This document shows, one piece after another, positions 30,384 through 39,599 of a DNA stretch of 64,000 nucleotides. This stretch comes from an uncultured SAR86 cluster bacterium (lineage in GTDB: Bacteria; Pseudomonadota; Gammaproteobacteria; Magnimaribacterales; Magnimaribacteraceae). Made by a program: the position numbers and the translations under genes. The notes below the pieces were generated by a model. It saw nothing but the letters and a program-made list of their open reading frames with translations, was not told the origin of the DNA and did no database searches. Location of the stretch: NCBI GenBank assembly GCA_902628375.1, contig CACOMS010000005.1:1-64000 (forward strand). Reading direction: 5' to 3'. How positions within the stretch are numbered: the stretch's first letter is position 1; the number at the start of each line of letters is the position of its first letter.

Positions 30384-31118
30384 TTAAATTTGAACTTTGT
30401 CTCCTGCAGAACTAAAAACCTTTATGTCCAAGTCTTCAAAATTCATTGGATTCAGTCTCTTTATTTTCAGTAATCTACTAACAAGTCCTTTTGTTAAGTA
30501 TGGTTTTGTGCCGGTTAACATCAGTTTTTTTGATTTCAAGGTATCTACTGTTTTTAAGGCTCGTGACTCGTTCATTGACAGCTCTAATAATCCTAAAAAT
30601 TTAACTGATTCAGCAGTTATTATTGCAACATCACTTTGAATCCTATTCTTTTTTAATTGTTTTAAATCCACATTATGTCCTTCATGGTATACAGATTTAC
30701 CATCTTCATTAGAGATTAATAAAGAGAACGCAGATCTGTTATAAGGAAATCCTGCAGGAAATGAAGAAAAGGTAAATGGACCTATCTCATTTATGTCTTC
30801 TATTTGCTTAAAGGGGTTATTAATATTTCGCTTTTTTAATATCTTTCTTACATTTTTTGTGGAGTAAATGATTTTATCTGTCCCAAGTTGCTCTAAAGAG
30901 GGAACATGAAGGTGATCTGCAAAGGGTGCAGTTATTATTATGGCTTTTACTTTTTCTATTTCTTCTTCTTTAAGAGAGTGTGATCCGTATCTTTTTCTTT
31001 GCAAAAAAAATGAAGAGTAAGGGTTAAGTTTATTATCTAACCATGGATCAATGAGAATTCCATAGTCAAATTCTTCAATGTACCAGCTTTGATAGTCATC
31101 AGCTTTTTTAACCAACAT
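30384..31118 (-). CDS. Metallo-beta-lactamase-fold protein (UlaG-like) with apparently degenerate metal site
   Basis: GILIDPWL, ITAPFADHLHVPSLE, VYHEGHNVD; canonical HxHxDH not intact. Confidence 0.65.
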   Translation of the reverse strand: MLVKKADDYQSWYIEEFDYGILIDPWLDNKLNPYSSFFLQRKRYGSHSLKEEEIEKVKAIIITAPFADHLHVPSLEQLGTDKIIYSTKNVRKILKKRNINNPFKQIEDINEIGPFTFSSFPAGFPYNRSAFSLLISNEDGKSVYHEGHNVDLKQLKKNRIQSDVAIITAESVKFLGLLELSMNESRALKTVDTLKSKKLMLTGTKPYLTKGLVSRLLKIKRLNPMNFEDLDIKVFSSAGDKVQI

Positions 31119-31123
31119 AACTA

Positions 31124-32347
31124 CTAAACTTTAATTTCTACCTCTGTTTTTCCATAAAATATTAAGTTTGCTATCTTTGATAATATTTTCCTAACAAATC
31201 GAGATTTGCTAATAGTTCTAATATTTTTAATCAAAAAGGTTGTAGTAGTGGATTGTTTTCTAACTATAGTGGTCGGTCTTTTTTGAAAATCTTGTACTGC
31301 GATGACCTCAGGAAGTCTTTCTTTTTCTATTTCAAGAAAAGCATCATCGATAGCTTTATTAGAATGATCTTTTTTTAATAGAGGTACTAAATGATTCGCT
31401 GCTACTATTGCATCTCTTAAAGCAATATTTATGCCTTGCCCTCCCACCGGATTCATCATGTGTGCAGCATCACCCAAAAGTAAAACTCCATTTTTATTCC
31501 AGGATTTACACCTATCTATTCCTACGTCTAAAACAAATTTATTTGAAATATTACCCTTACTTTTCTCTAAATGATCAAATAATTCTGGAGGACAAGTTTT
31601 TTGAATCTCAGAAATCCAAGCCTCCTCTCCTTGTTTATTTAATTCCTTATAAGAACCCTTGGCAATGATCCAGCCAATCTGCAATTTATCGTCATAACAA
31701 GCAGGGCAAACCATCAAGCCATTTGGAACAATATTTGCAAATGCAGTACCTCTTTTTAAGAAATCATGAGGGTAGGGAATCTTAAACCAAATAATATCTA
31801 TTATCTGTTTATAATCCTTTATTTCAAAATTAAGCCTTCTTCTTAAGGTTGATGATCTTCCATCACATCCTATTATGACTTTAGCTCGTATATTAAATTC
31901 TTGATTATTATTTACAAGACAAAGACCATTAACTCTTCCTTCCTGATAGGTTACATCTTTAACTCGATGTCCTCTATAAAATCCAAAGTTTTCATACTTT
32001 TGGCATTGTTGAATCATATACTCCAAAAGAGCTGGCTGCGACACCCATATTAACCCGTCTTCGAATCCAGGAGGATCTGGGTCTATAAGATGCTTGCCTC
32101 GATAATATACAGTAATTCTGCGATTTACCTCCATTGGTATTTCCATCTTCTTAAGATCAAAGCCTATATCCTTTAGTGCTTGATAGCCAGTTGGCATAAT
32201 TCCTTCACCTCTGAATTCTTTAGAAAAATCAGATTGTCTTTCTACTAGAGCAGTTTTAATTCCTCTAGATGCAAAGATATTTGCAAGTGCTGCTCCTGCT
32301 GGCCCAGCGCCACAAATTGCTACATCATATACTTTTGGTGACATCAA
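31124..32347 (-). CDS. FAD-dependent monooxygenase (aromatic hydroxylase / UbiH-like)
   Basis: YDVAICGAGPAGAALANIFASRGIKTALVER, VIIGCDGRSSTLRR, VLLLGDAAHMMNPVGGQGINIALRDA. Confidence 0.9.
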   Translation of the reverse strand: MMSPKVYDVAICGAGPAGAALANIFASRGIKTALVERQSDFSKEFRGEGIMPTGYQALKDIGFDLKKMEIPMEVNRRITVYYRGKHLIDPDPPGFEDGLIWVSQPALLEYMIQQCQKYENFGFYRGHRVKDVTYQEGRVNGLCLVNNNQEFNIRAKVIIGCDGRSSTLRRRLNFEIKDYKQIIDIIWFKIPYPHDFLKRGTAFANIVPNGLMVCPACYDDKLQIGWIIAKGSYKELNKQGEEAWISEIQKTCPPELFDHLEKSKGNISNKFVLDVGIDRCKSWNKNGVLLLGDAAHMMNPVGGQGINIALRDAIVAANHLVPLLKKDHSNKAIDDAFLEIEKERLPEVIAVQDFQKRPTTIVRKQSTTTTFLIKNIRTISKSRFVRKILSKIANLIFYGKTEVEIKV

Positions 32348-33219
32348 CTAGACCCATCAACAAGCTCTTTAGGACTAACAAAATTATCGTATTTAGATTT
32401 CTCACCAAATAACTCTTCAGGCGAAACAAGCTCTAAGTTATCTTTCTCATTAGGTGAGCTAAAATAACCTAAAACATATCCTGCTCTTGAGTAACCCATT
32501 AATGATCTTAGCTTCGGATCCAAATTTTTTGCTATTTCTGTAGGACAAGATAAATACTGGTTTTCTTGTTGTCTTAGCCAACTTAAAGAGTAATGTATAA
32601 ATGCACCTAGCCTAGGTGAATTTGTTTGATTCATTCCTCCTCCATGCAGTACAGTACCTGTATATAAGAGAACTGATCCAGGATTCATTTCAGCATAGGA
32701 TATTTCTTCTTGAAGAGGCTCTCTGCCTTTATCCCAAGTATGAGAACCTGGCACAACTTGAGTAGCTCCATTTTCTTTTGTAAATTCAGATACTGCCCAA
32801 ACACAGCCTAGTAAAGGCTCTATTTTTCTTGGAATGAATCCTCCATACATGCCCCTATCTCTATGTAGTATTTGAGGTTTCTCATCTGGCCCAATACTAA
32901 CTGCTTGAGTCAAGTTTATTTGATAGTCATCACAAAATGGGCCTAAAAATCCATCCAAGACTTTTTTGATTAGAGGATTCATGGCCAATTCCCTAATGGA
33001 AGGAGATCTAGCTATTAAAGCACCTATTCTTTGGGTCTTTAACCCTGAAAATTCACTTTTACCGCTTTTAGTCTTTTCAAAATAAGGTTTTAACTCACTA
33101 TCAATTGCTTTTATGAGATTTTTTGAAACAAGATTATCAATTATTACAACTGCATGAATCTTTAGCGCCTCTAAAACTTCTTTTTCTGAGCAAGTGCTAT
33201 TCAAATGCTTGATACTCAC
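32344..33219 (-). CDS. Phytanoyl-CoA dioxygenase (PhyH) family protein
   Basis: Fe/2OG pattern HRDRG ... VLLYTGTVLHGGGMNQTNSPRLG. Confidence 0.87.
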   Translation of the reverse strand: MSIKHLNSTCSEKEVLEALKIHAVVIIDNLVSKNLIKAIDSELKPYFEKTKSGKSEFSGLKTQRIGALIARSPSIRELAMNPLIKKVLDGFLGPFCDDYQINLTQAVSIGPDEKPQILHRDRGMYGGFIPRKIEPLLGCVWAVSEFTKENGATQVVPGSHTWDKGREPLQEEISYAEMNPGSVLLYTGTVLHGGGMNQTNSPRLGAFIHYSLSWLRQQENQYLSCPTEIAKNLDPKLRSLMGYSRAGYVLGYFSSPNEKDNLELVSPEELFGEKSKYDNFVSPKELVDGSS

Positions 33220-33283
33220 ATGTCTAAGTTTATCTTAAATATTCTTGCTTTAGTTAATGTTTCAATTAAACTTCTCAACTAAA

Positions 33284-33354
33284 GGCTGGATGGCAGAGTG
33301 GTTATGCAGAGGCCTGCAAAGCCTTGTACGCCGGTTCGATTCCGGCTTCAGCCT
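33284..33354 (+). tRNA. tRNA-Cys(GCA)
   Basis: Cloverleaf: acceptor GGCTGGA/TTCAGCC, anticodon stem-loop GGCCTGCAAAGCC with GCA at 33316-33318, T arm GCCGGTTCGATTCCGGC; U73; CCA not encoded. Confidence 0.95.
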
Positions 33355-33373
33355 CAGAAATTACTCTTTAGTG

Positions 33374-35491
33374 ATGTATCAAGAAGAAATTAGTCAAAAC
33401 AATCAAATAAGAATAGGGAATTTATTTAGATTGCTTCTAATGCAAACAAAATTAATTGTTTTTTCGGTTGGAATTGTTTTTATTATTTGGCTTTTATATT
33501 TCATATTCTCAGAAAGAACATACGCAGTAAGGAGTGTTCTTCAAGTAGAGCCTTCCATTCAAGGACAAGAAGTAACAAATCTGGTTAATATCTCAAATTC
33601 TGGTTCTGTCAATTTAAACCAACAAACTATTCTTTATAAAACTAGAACCAATATTTTAACTTTAATAGAAACTTTAAACCTAAATATAGGCATAAAAGAT
33701 ATTAATGATGAATTTCTTAAAATTAATTCAGATTCATTTAAATTAGAAATAAAAGAAATTAAAAGTGGTGAAAGAGTTCAATTAAACCTTATTTTAGAAA
33801 AGGATCATTTTAATTTAAGTGATTTAAATAAAAATCCTATTTTATCTAATATTCCATATGACAAAGCATATGAAGACGAAGAGATCTCCATTTTTATAAA
33901 AGATAATTCGTTTGATAAGACTAAAGAATATCAGATATCTTATAGACAAAAAGAGGATTTAGTTAATTCTTATAAGAGTAGACTCTCGGTATCTAATATA
34001 GAGTCAAATAGAGGTTTTTATTCCCCAGGCGGAGGTCTAATGATGGTCTCTTTTATTACAGCTGATACAGAACGAGGACTTAGAATAGTAGATGAAGCAA
34101 ATAAAATATTCATAGAAAGAGGTTTAAAAAATAAATCAGAGAAAGCTAGTTTGGCCATAGAATTTATAGACGAACGCCTCTCGAATATGGAGAATCTTTT
34201 AGTTCTTGAAAAAGAGAGATTGAATCAATTTCAAATGAGAAATATTACAGTTGATGTAGATTTAGAAATAAAAGAAGTTCTTCAAAGCTTAACTAATATT
34301 CAGGAAAAATTAACAGTCCTTGAGCTAGAAGAAGCCAAAACAAGAACTTCTTATACTGCTGAAAACCCTCTGTATTCTAATATTTTATCGCAAAAAAATG
34401 TTCTCCTAGAAGAAAAAACATTAATTGAAGAGAAAATAAAAGAAATGCCCATTGCAAATCAAGAGTACATAGATTTGTATAGGAATTTAGAGGTAACTCA
34501 AGGTCTTTACAATGAGCTCCTTAATAAGAAATTAAATTACTCTATTCTTGAAGCTAGCACTTTAGGGAATGTGAGGGTGATCGATGATGCTTATGTCTCT
34601 TCTAGAGTATCGCCTAGACTATCTAGAGGAGTAATCTTTTTATTCTTTGCAGGAATCTTTTCATGTTTATTAGCTCTCATAAGAGGGTTATATTTTTCTC
34701 CCATTACTAATCCAGCTGAAATAAGTGATAGTGGAATTCATGAACCTCTAGTTGGCATAATGCCATCTTCACAAGACTTTGAAACAGACAAGAACTTTAT
34801 TCAATCACTAGAGTCACTTGTTGTAAATACGAGGTTATTAGCTAAAGACAAGGGAACAGAAGGGAAGAGTAAAATTATTCTAATTACAAGTGCCTCCGCG
34901 TCAAACGGAAAATCATTGACTTCAAGAATGCTTGCAAGGGGACTTGCTGACTTAGGCCATAAAACCCTGCTAATAGATGGAGACCTAAAACAAGGAGATC
35001 AACATAAAGCTTTTGAAATTAAAACTATAACTCAAGATGAAATTCTAAAAATCAAAGAATTAAAAGATCTTGAGAGTTATTTTATTCAAGACGATCTATG
35101 TGTTCTTCCAAGGCTATCAAGACTAAAAAGCTCCTTTAAATGGTTAGATAGTTCAATCTTTCAAGATTTCCTAGAGAATCTAGCTCTGCCTAATTTCGAA
35201 TACATTATTATAGATACAGCACCTCTATTGTCAGTCTCTGACACCTCACTTCTTATAAACAAATCTGATGTAAACTTTATGGTGGTTAGACATGACCTAA
35301 CTAGGATAAACGAATTAAAACAGTCAATTGATATAGTTAATCAGTTAGGTTCAGCATTTGATGGTTACATTTACAATGATTATAAGAGACCGTCAGGTTA
35401 TTATGGTTATTATCAATATTATGGAAATTATTCTTATCAATACTATGCAGATAAATACTTATATACATCCTATGATTACAAAAATGAATAA
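33374..35491 (+). CDS. Polysaccharide co-polymerase / BY-type tyrosine kinase (Wzc/GumC-like)
   Basis: Wzz-like N-terminus, coiled coil, C-terminal ATPase (SASASNGKSLTSRMLARGL, TLLIDGDLKQGD) and Tyr-rich tail; ATG 33374 chosen because the longer ORF runs through the tRNA. Confidence 0.9.
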   Translation: MYQEEISQNNQIRIGNLFRLLLMQTKLIVFSVGIVFIIWLLYFIFSERTYAVRSVLQVEPSIQGQEVTNLVNISNSGSVNLNQQTILYKTRTNILTLIETLNLNIGIKDINDEFLKINSDSFKLEIKEIKSGERVQLNLILEKDHFNLSDLNKNPILSNIPYDKAYEDEEISIFIKDNSFDKTKEYQISYRQKEDLVNSYKSRLSVSNIESNRGFYSPGGGLMMVSFITADTERGLRIVDEANKIFIERGLKNKSEKASLAIEFIDERLSNMENLLVLEKERLNQFQMRNITVDVDLEIKEVLQSLTNIQEKLTVLELEEAKTRTSYTAENPLYSNILSQKNVLLEEKTLIEEKIKEMPIANQEYIDLYRNLEVTQGLYNELLNKKLNYSILEASTLGNVRVIDDAYVSSRVSPRLSRGVIFLFFAGIFSCLLALIRGLYFSPITNPAEISDSGIHEPLVGIMPSSQDFETDKNFIQSLESLVVNTRLLAKDKGTEGKSKIILITSASASNGKSLTSRMLARGLADLGHKTLLIDGDLKQGDQHKAFEIKTITQDEILKIKELKDLESYFIQDDLCVLPRLSRLKSSFKWLDSSIFQDFLENLALPNFEYIIIDTAPLLSVSDTSLLINKSDVNFMVVRHDLTRINELKQSIDIVNQLGSAFDGYIYNDYKRPSGYYGYYQYYGNYSYQYYADKYLYTSYDYKNE

Positions 35492-36293
35492 GATCTTTTC
35501 ATTCTCAGTTTTGGTTTTTCTAGCTTCTTGTTCCCTTTCTCCTGGAATGAATATGGAATCAGATGCAAGTTGGATTTCTCCAAAGAATGATTTTGTATTA
35601 GTTGGAAAGGAAGAAAAAAAGAAAATATTCATAAAGGAATTAACATTTGAAACTATTAAAGATAATTCTTATATTAAAACGCCTTATAAGATAGGAATTG
35701 GGGATAAGCTCAGTGTAGTAGTTTGGGGCCTTCCTGAAGTATTCCCCATGGTAAACATGACATCTGACCAGGCTCTAAGAGTTGTAAATACTGATGGAAC
35801 AATATTTTTCCCATACGCAGGCTCTGTAAAAGCTTTAGGACTAACACAGGTAGAGTTAAGGGACAGACTAACGGATAAACTTTCTAAAAACTTTAAAGAC
35901 CCACAATTAGATGTTTCCATAGCAAGATTTGAGTCTCAGAGAGTTTACTTAATAGGCGAAGTTACTAGCCCACAAAAGCTCAATATAACTGAAACACCTC
36001 TTTCTTTAGCTGATGCCTTGGGTCAAGTTAGAGGCCTAAATACAAACACTTCAGCTGCTGATCAAGTTTTTGTTATAAGGCAAGCAGCAAAAAATAAATC
36101 TAACGAAGCACAGATCTTTAGAGCAGATTTATCTAATCCAGCTTATCTATTACTTGCAGGAGAATTCTACTTAGCTCCACAAGATATTATCTACGTAAAT
36201 GCTAAAGGTACCACAAGGTGGAATAGAGTTATTTCGCAGTTCTTTCCTTTTTCTAGCTTCCTGAATAGTTTGGATAATTTAGCTAATGACTAA
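35484..36293 (+). CDS. Polysaccharide export lipoprotein (Wza-like)
   Basis: Lipobox FLASC after ATG 35484; YKIGIGDKLSVVVWGLPE, GTIFFPYAGSVKALGLT (poly-export/SLBB). Confidence 0.9.
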   Translation: MNKIFSFSVLVFLASCSLSPGMNMESDASWISPKNDFVLVGKEEKKKIFIKELTFETIKDNSYIKTPYKIGIGDKLSVVVWGLPEVFPMVNMTSDQALRVVNTDGTIFFPYAGSVKALGLTQVELRDRLTDKLSKNFKDPQLDVSIARFESQRVYLIGEVTSPQKLNITETPLSLADALGQVRGLNTNTSAADQVFVIRQAAKNKSNEAQIFRADLSNPAYLLLAGEFYLAPQDIIYVNAKGTTRWNRVISQFFPFSSFLNSLDNLAND

Positions 36294-36302
36294 GAGGAAG
36301 AG

Positions 36303-36782
36303 ATGTTATTCTCTAAAGTAAAAACTGAACTAAAACCTTCTATAAACATTATTTGCATGGCAAATTATTGCAGAAGTCCAGTAACAGAATATTTATTAAA
36401 AAAAGAATTAAAGGGTAAAATAGAAATATCTTCTTCTGGTCTAAATCCCTTTCCGAATGCAGATATGGATCCTAGATCAAGGAAGTTTCTAGAAGAAAAG
36501 GGTATAGAAGCTGGAATTCATACTCCTAGGAAGACAGATATTGCTTTGATAAATAACTCTTCACTAATCCTAGCATTAGATGTATTTGTTCTTACGGAAT
36601 TAAATCATCTTTTTAAAAAGCATACCAATAAAATAAGACTACTATCCTTTTTAGAACCAAAACTTAATCTACCTGATCCTTTTAGAATGAAAGAAAGTGA
36701 ATACACGGAAGTTATGAATAGAATAGAGAAAATTTGTAGAAACTATTCGAACGAATTTTATTTAATTGCCTCAAGTAAATAG
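36303..36782 (+). CDS. Low-molecular-weight protein tyrosine phosphatase (Wzb-like)
   Basis: P-loop ICMANYCRSPVTE (CX5R), LPDPFRM Asp-Pro motif; adjacent to kinase. Confidence 0.9.
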   Translation: MLFSKVKTELKPSINIICMANYCRSPVTEYLLKKELKGKIEISSSGLNPFPNADMDPRSRKFLEEKGIEAGIHTPRKTDIALINNSSLILALDVFVLTELNHLFKKHTNKIRLLSFLEPKLNLPDPFRMKESEYTEVMNRIEKICRNYSNEFYLIASSK

Positions 36783-36825
36783 ATAATGGACAAAATGGAT
36801 ATAGGTCTATTAAATAGCGTTTTAT

Positions 36826-36912
36826 GCCCAGGTGGTGGAATTGGTAGACACAAGGGACTTAAAATCCCTCGAAGGCAACTTCGTGCCGGTTCAAGTCCGG
36901 CCCTGGGCACCA
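36826..36912 (+). tRNA. tRNA-Leu(UAA), CCA encoded
   Basis: Acceptor GCCCAGG/CCTGGGC, anticodon loop CTTAAAA (TAA at 36860-36862), long variable arm, GGTTCAAGTCC, terminal ACCA. Confidence 0.96.
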
Positions 36913-37080
36913 TCAGTTTTAATTAATTTTGATATTAAAGATCTTGGCTGCATATTCATGCACTCTTTCTAATATTAACAAGTAAGTCAGCTTTGTGGCC
37001 AAGACCAAGACGAGGATTAAAAGGTCTATATTATATTTATGTTGTATATTAATTTATAAGAAATTTAATTTTTTATACTT

Positions 37081-37734
37081 ATGAAGTTAATAAATGTAAG
37101 AACATTAGAAGAGGCATCTTTGGTTGCTTTAGATTTTCTTCCTGAAAATACTAATCTGAATCTTAAAGTAGCTTTTACAGGAGGTAGGTTTGGAGAAGAG
37201 CTCATTAAAAATTTAGCTGAAAGAGAATATAACTTAGAGAACTGGACTATTTTGCAAACAGACGAAAGAGTTTCATGTGGTTTTGAGGATTTAATTCAAA
37301 CTAAAATAATTAATGAATTATCTGAGTGTAAAGGGTTTTGTAAAGATAAATTAATACTTTTTCCTTTTGAAGAAAATTATTTAGAAGAGATAAGTGCCTT
37401 TGAAGAACATCTTTATAAGTTAGAAATTAATAGATTAGATTTATGCTTTCTTAGCATGGGTGAAGATGGACATATGGCTGGTCACTTTAATAACTCTAAA
37501 GACTATAAAGATTCTATATTCTGTTTTAACACTAACTCCCCTAAACCCCCCAAGACAAGACTAAGCTTTAAAGTGTCTTGGCTTATGAAGGCCAATAGAG
37601 TTATTCTTGTTTCATTTGGAAAAGAAAAGCATAAAGAGTTAAAAAAATTACTTGGAGGAAGCGGGTTGCATTCACAAATTCTTCGAACAAAGGAATTGAT
37701 TATTATTTCTGATCTACTCAAGCAGGACTTTTAG
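37081..37734 (+). CDS. 6-phosphogluconolactonase / sugar-phosphate isomerase-like protein
   Basis: TILQTDERVS, LDLCFLSMGEDGHMAGHF, PPKTRLSF. Confidence 0.82.
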   Translation: MKLINVRTLEEASLVALDFLPENTNLNLKVAFTGGRFGEELIKNLAEREYNLENWTILQTDERVSCGFEDLIQTKIINELSECKGFCKDKLILFPFEENYLEEISAFEEHLYKLEINRLDLCFLSMGEDGHMAGHFNNSKDYKDSIFCFNTNSPKPPKTRLSFKVSWLMKANRVILVSFGKEKHKELKKLLGGSGLHSQILRTKELIIISDLLKQDF

Positions 37735-37967
37735 AGGAAAAATTCATGTAGTCGAGAGGCTCCATAAACGTTTAATATTTTTAGAATAGAACTAGAGATG
37801 AATCTAGATATTTTGTATTAGTAACAATAGTCTCAATTGTTTTCTAATTTTGAATTTAAACGACTAGATACTGATATTTATTCAGCTCAATTTCTTTTAT
37901 TTATCAAAGGGATCAAGGCATAATAGTAAAAAAATATCTTTAATCATTAATAAATTAAATATTAGTC

Positions 37968-38717
37968 ATGAAGCATAAGTTACTTAATCAGAAGCTAACA
38001 ATAGGAAGCTGGATAACTCTTGCTCATCCTTCCATTGCGGAGATTATGTCGCGTGCTAATTTTGATTGGTTAGCGGTAGATCTAGAACATAGCGTTATAA
38101 CTATAAGAGAAGCTGAGGAGCTTATTCGTATTATTAGCTTGTCGGGGGTTACGCCTTTAGTTCGTCTTACTTCTAATAATGCAAACCAAATAAAACGAGT
38201 AATGGATGCTGGCGCTCATGGAATAATCGTACCGATGGTTAACTCGTCTGAAGAAGCTCTAAAAGCAGTGAAATCAACACGATATGCTCCTCATGGGATA
38301 AGAGGGGTGGGCTTAGCTCGTGCTCAAGGATATGGAACTAGTTTTGAAAATTATATTTCTTGGCAAGAAGATCAAGCTATAGTCATTGTTCAAATTGAGA
38401 GCATTGATGCAGTAGATAACCTAGAGGAAATATTTTCTGTAGATGGAGTTGATGGATATATTATTGGCCCATATGACCTTTCAGGTTCTATGGGTATACC
38501 CGGACAGTTTGATAATCCTGAATTTATTGGAGTCATTGAAGAAATAAACAAAACTGCGAAAAAGATGAAAATAACTAGTGGCATACATATTATTGAACCT
38601 GAGCCCAAAGAATTGAAAAAGCGCATAGAAGAGGGCTATCGATTTATAGCATATAGTCTAGACATCAGAATGCTTGATGTATCTTGTAGAATGGGGATAG
38701 ATAGTATCTCTGACTGA
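37968..38717 (+). CDS. HpcH/HpaI family aldolase (2-keto-3-deoxy sugar acid type)
   Basis: GSWITLAHPSIAEIMSRANFDWLAVDLEHS, VMDAGAHGIIVPMVNS, IVQIESIDAVDNLEEI, YIIGPYDLSGSMG. Confidence 0.91.
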   Translation: MKHKLLNQKLTIGSWITLAHPSIAEIMSRANFDWLAVDLEHSVITIREAEELIRIISLSGVTPLVRLTSNNANQIKRVMDAGAHGIIVPMVNSSEEALKAVKSTRYAPHGIRGVGLARAQGYGTSFENYISWQEDQAIVIVQIESIDAVDNLEEIFSVDGVDGYIIGPYDLSGSMGIPGQFDNPEFIGVIEEINKTAKKMKITSGIHIIEPEPKELKKRIEEGYRFIAYSLDIRMLDVSCRMGIDSISD

Positions 38718-38723
38718 AAAATA

Positions 38724-39491
38724 ATGAAATCAATTGCAATAATTCCTGCGCGAATGGGTTCTTCCCGCTTTCCAGGTAAGCCAATGGCAAAAATACATGG
38801 CATTCCTATGATTGGTCACTGTTATATTAGGACTGCTATGTGTGCAGAGTTGCATGATACCTATGTAGCTACTTGTGATGAAGAAATTTATTCATACATT
38901 AAATCAATACAAGGTAAAGTTGTGATGACATCGGATATTCATGAAAGAGCAAGTGATAGAACAGCAGAGGCTCTGCTCAAAATAGAAGAAAAATCCAAGG
39001 AAAGATACGACGTTGTTGTTATGGTGCAAGGGGATGAGCCAATGATAACTCCAGATATGATTAAAAAATCACTGGAGCCTTTTAAGAGCGAAAAAGATTT
39101 AAATGTTGTAAATTTAATGGCTGAGATGAAGACCTCACAAGAATTTGAAGACCCTAACGAGGTAAAGGTAGTAATTGATAATGATAATAATGCTATGTAT
39201 TTCTCTCGTGAACCAATACCTTCGAGAAAAAAAGGAATTACAAATGTTAAGATGTTGAAGCAAGTTTGTATTATCCCATTCAGAAGAAATTATTTAATAG
39301 AATTCAATGACACTGAAGAAACTGAGCTAGAGAAAATTGAATCTGTAGACATGTTGAGGGTACTCGAGAGTGGCGGAAAGGTAAGAATGATCCGTACCGA
39401 TGAGAACACATTTAGTGTTGATACAAAACAAGAGCTAAGAAATGTAGAAAAAATGATGTCTGAAGATGAGTTAATGAAAACATATTTATAA
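38724..39491 (+). CDS. KdsB-like CMP-3-deoxy-ulosonate cytidylyltransferase
   Basis: IIPARMGSSRFPGKPMAKIHGIPMI, VMVQGDEPMITPDMI, AMYFSREPIPS. Confidence 0.85.
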   Translation: MKSIAIIPARMGSSRFPGKPMAKIHGIPMIGHCYIRTAMCAELHDTYVATCDEEIYSYIKSIQGKVVMTSDIHERASDRTAEALLKIEEKSKERYDVVVMVQGDEPMITPDMIKKSLEPFKSEKDLNVVNLMAEMKTSQEFEDPNEVKVVIDNDNNAMYFSREPIPSRKKGITNVKMLKQVCIIPFRRNYLIEFNDTEETELEKIESVDMLRVLESGGKVRMIRTDENTFSVDTKQELRNVEKMMSEDELMKTYL

Positions 39492-39599
39492 TCTTTTAAA
39501 TAGATGTCTGATAACACAAAAAATTAATTGCAAAGTCTTAATGAAAAAAATCATTATTACTGTGTTGCAAGATTTATAGGATTTGCAAAGGCAATATAG

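Noticed and set aside
33257-33373. N-terminal 39 codons of the 744-aa ORF starting at 33257
   Set aside because: They read through the tRNA-Cys gene; ATG 33374 gives the normal Wzc-like start.
35358-35483. Met/Ile-rich N-terminus of the Wza-like ORF (MMVTFTMIIRDRQ...)
   Set aside because: Out-of-frame reading of the Tyr-codon-rich kinase tail; real lipoprotein start is ATG 35484.
36942-37004. TCTTGGC...GCCAAGA inverted repeat downstream of tRNA-Leu
   Set aside because: Only 7 bp with about 49 bp spacing; easily explained by chance.
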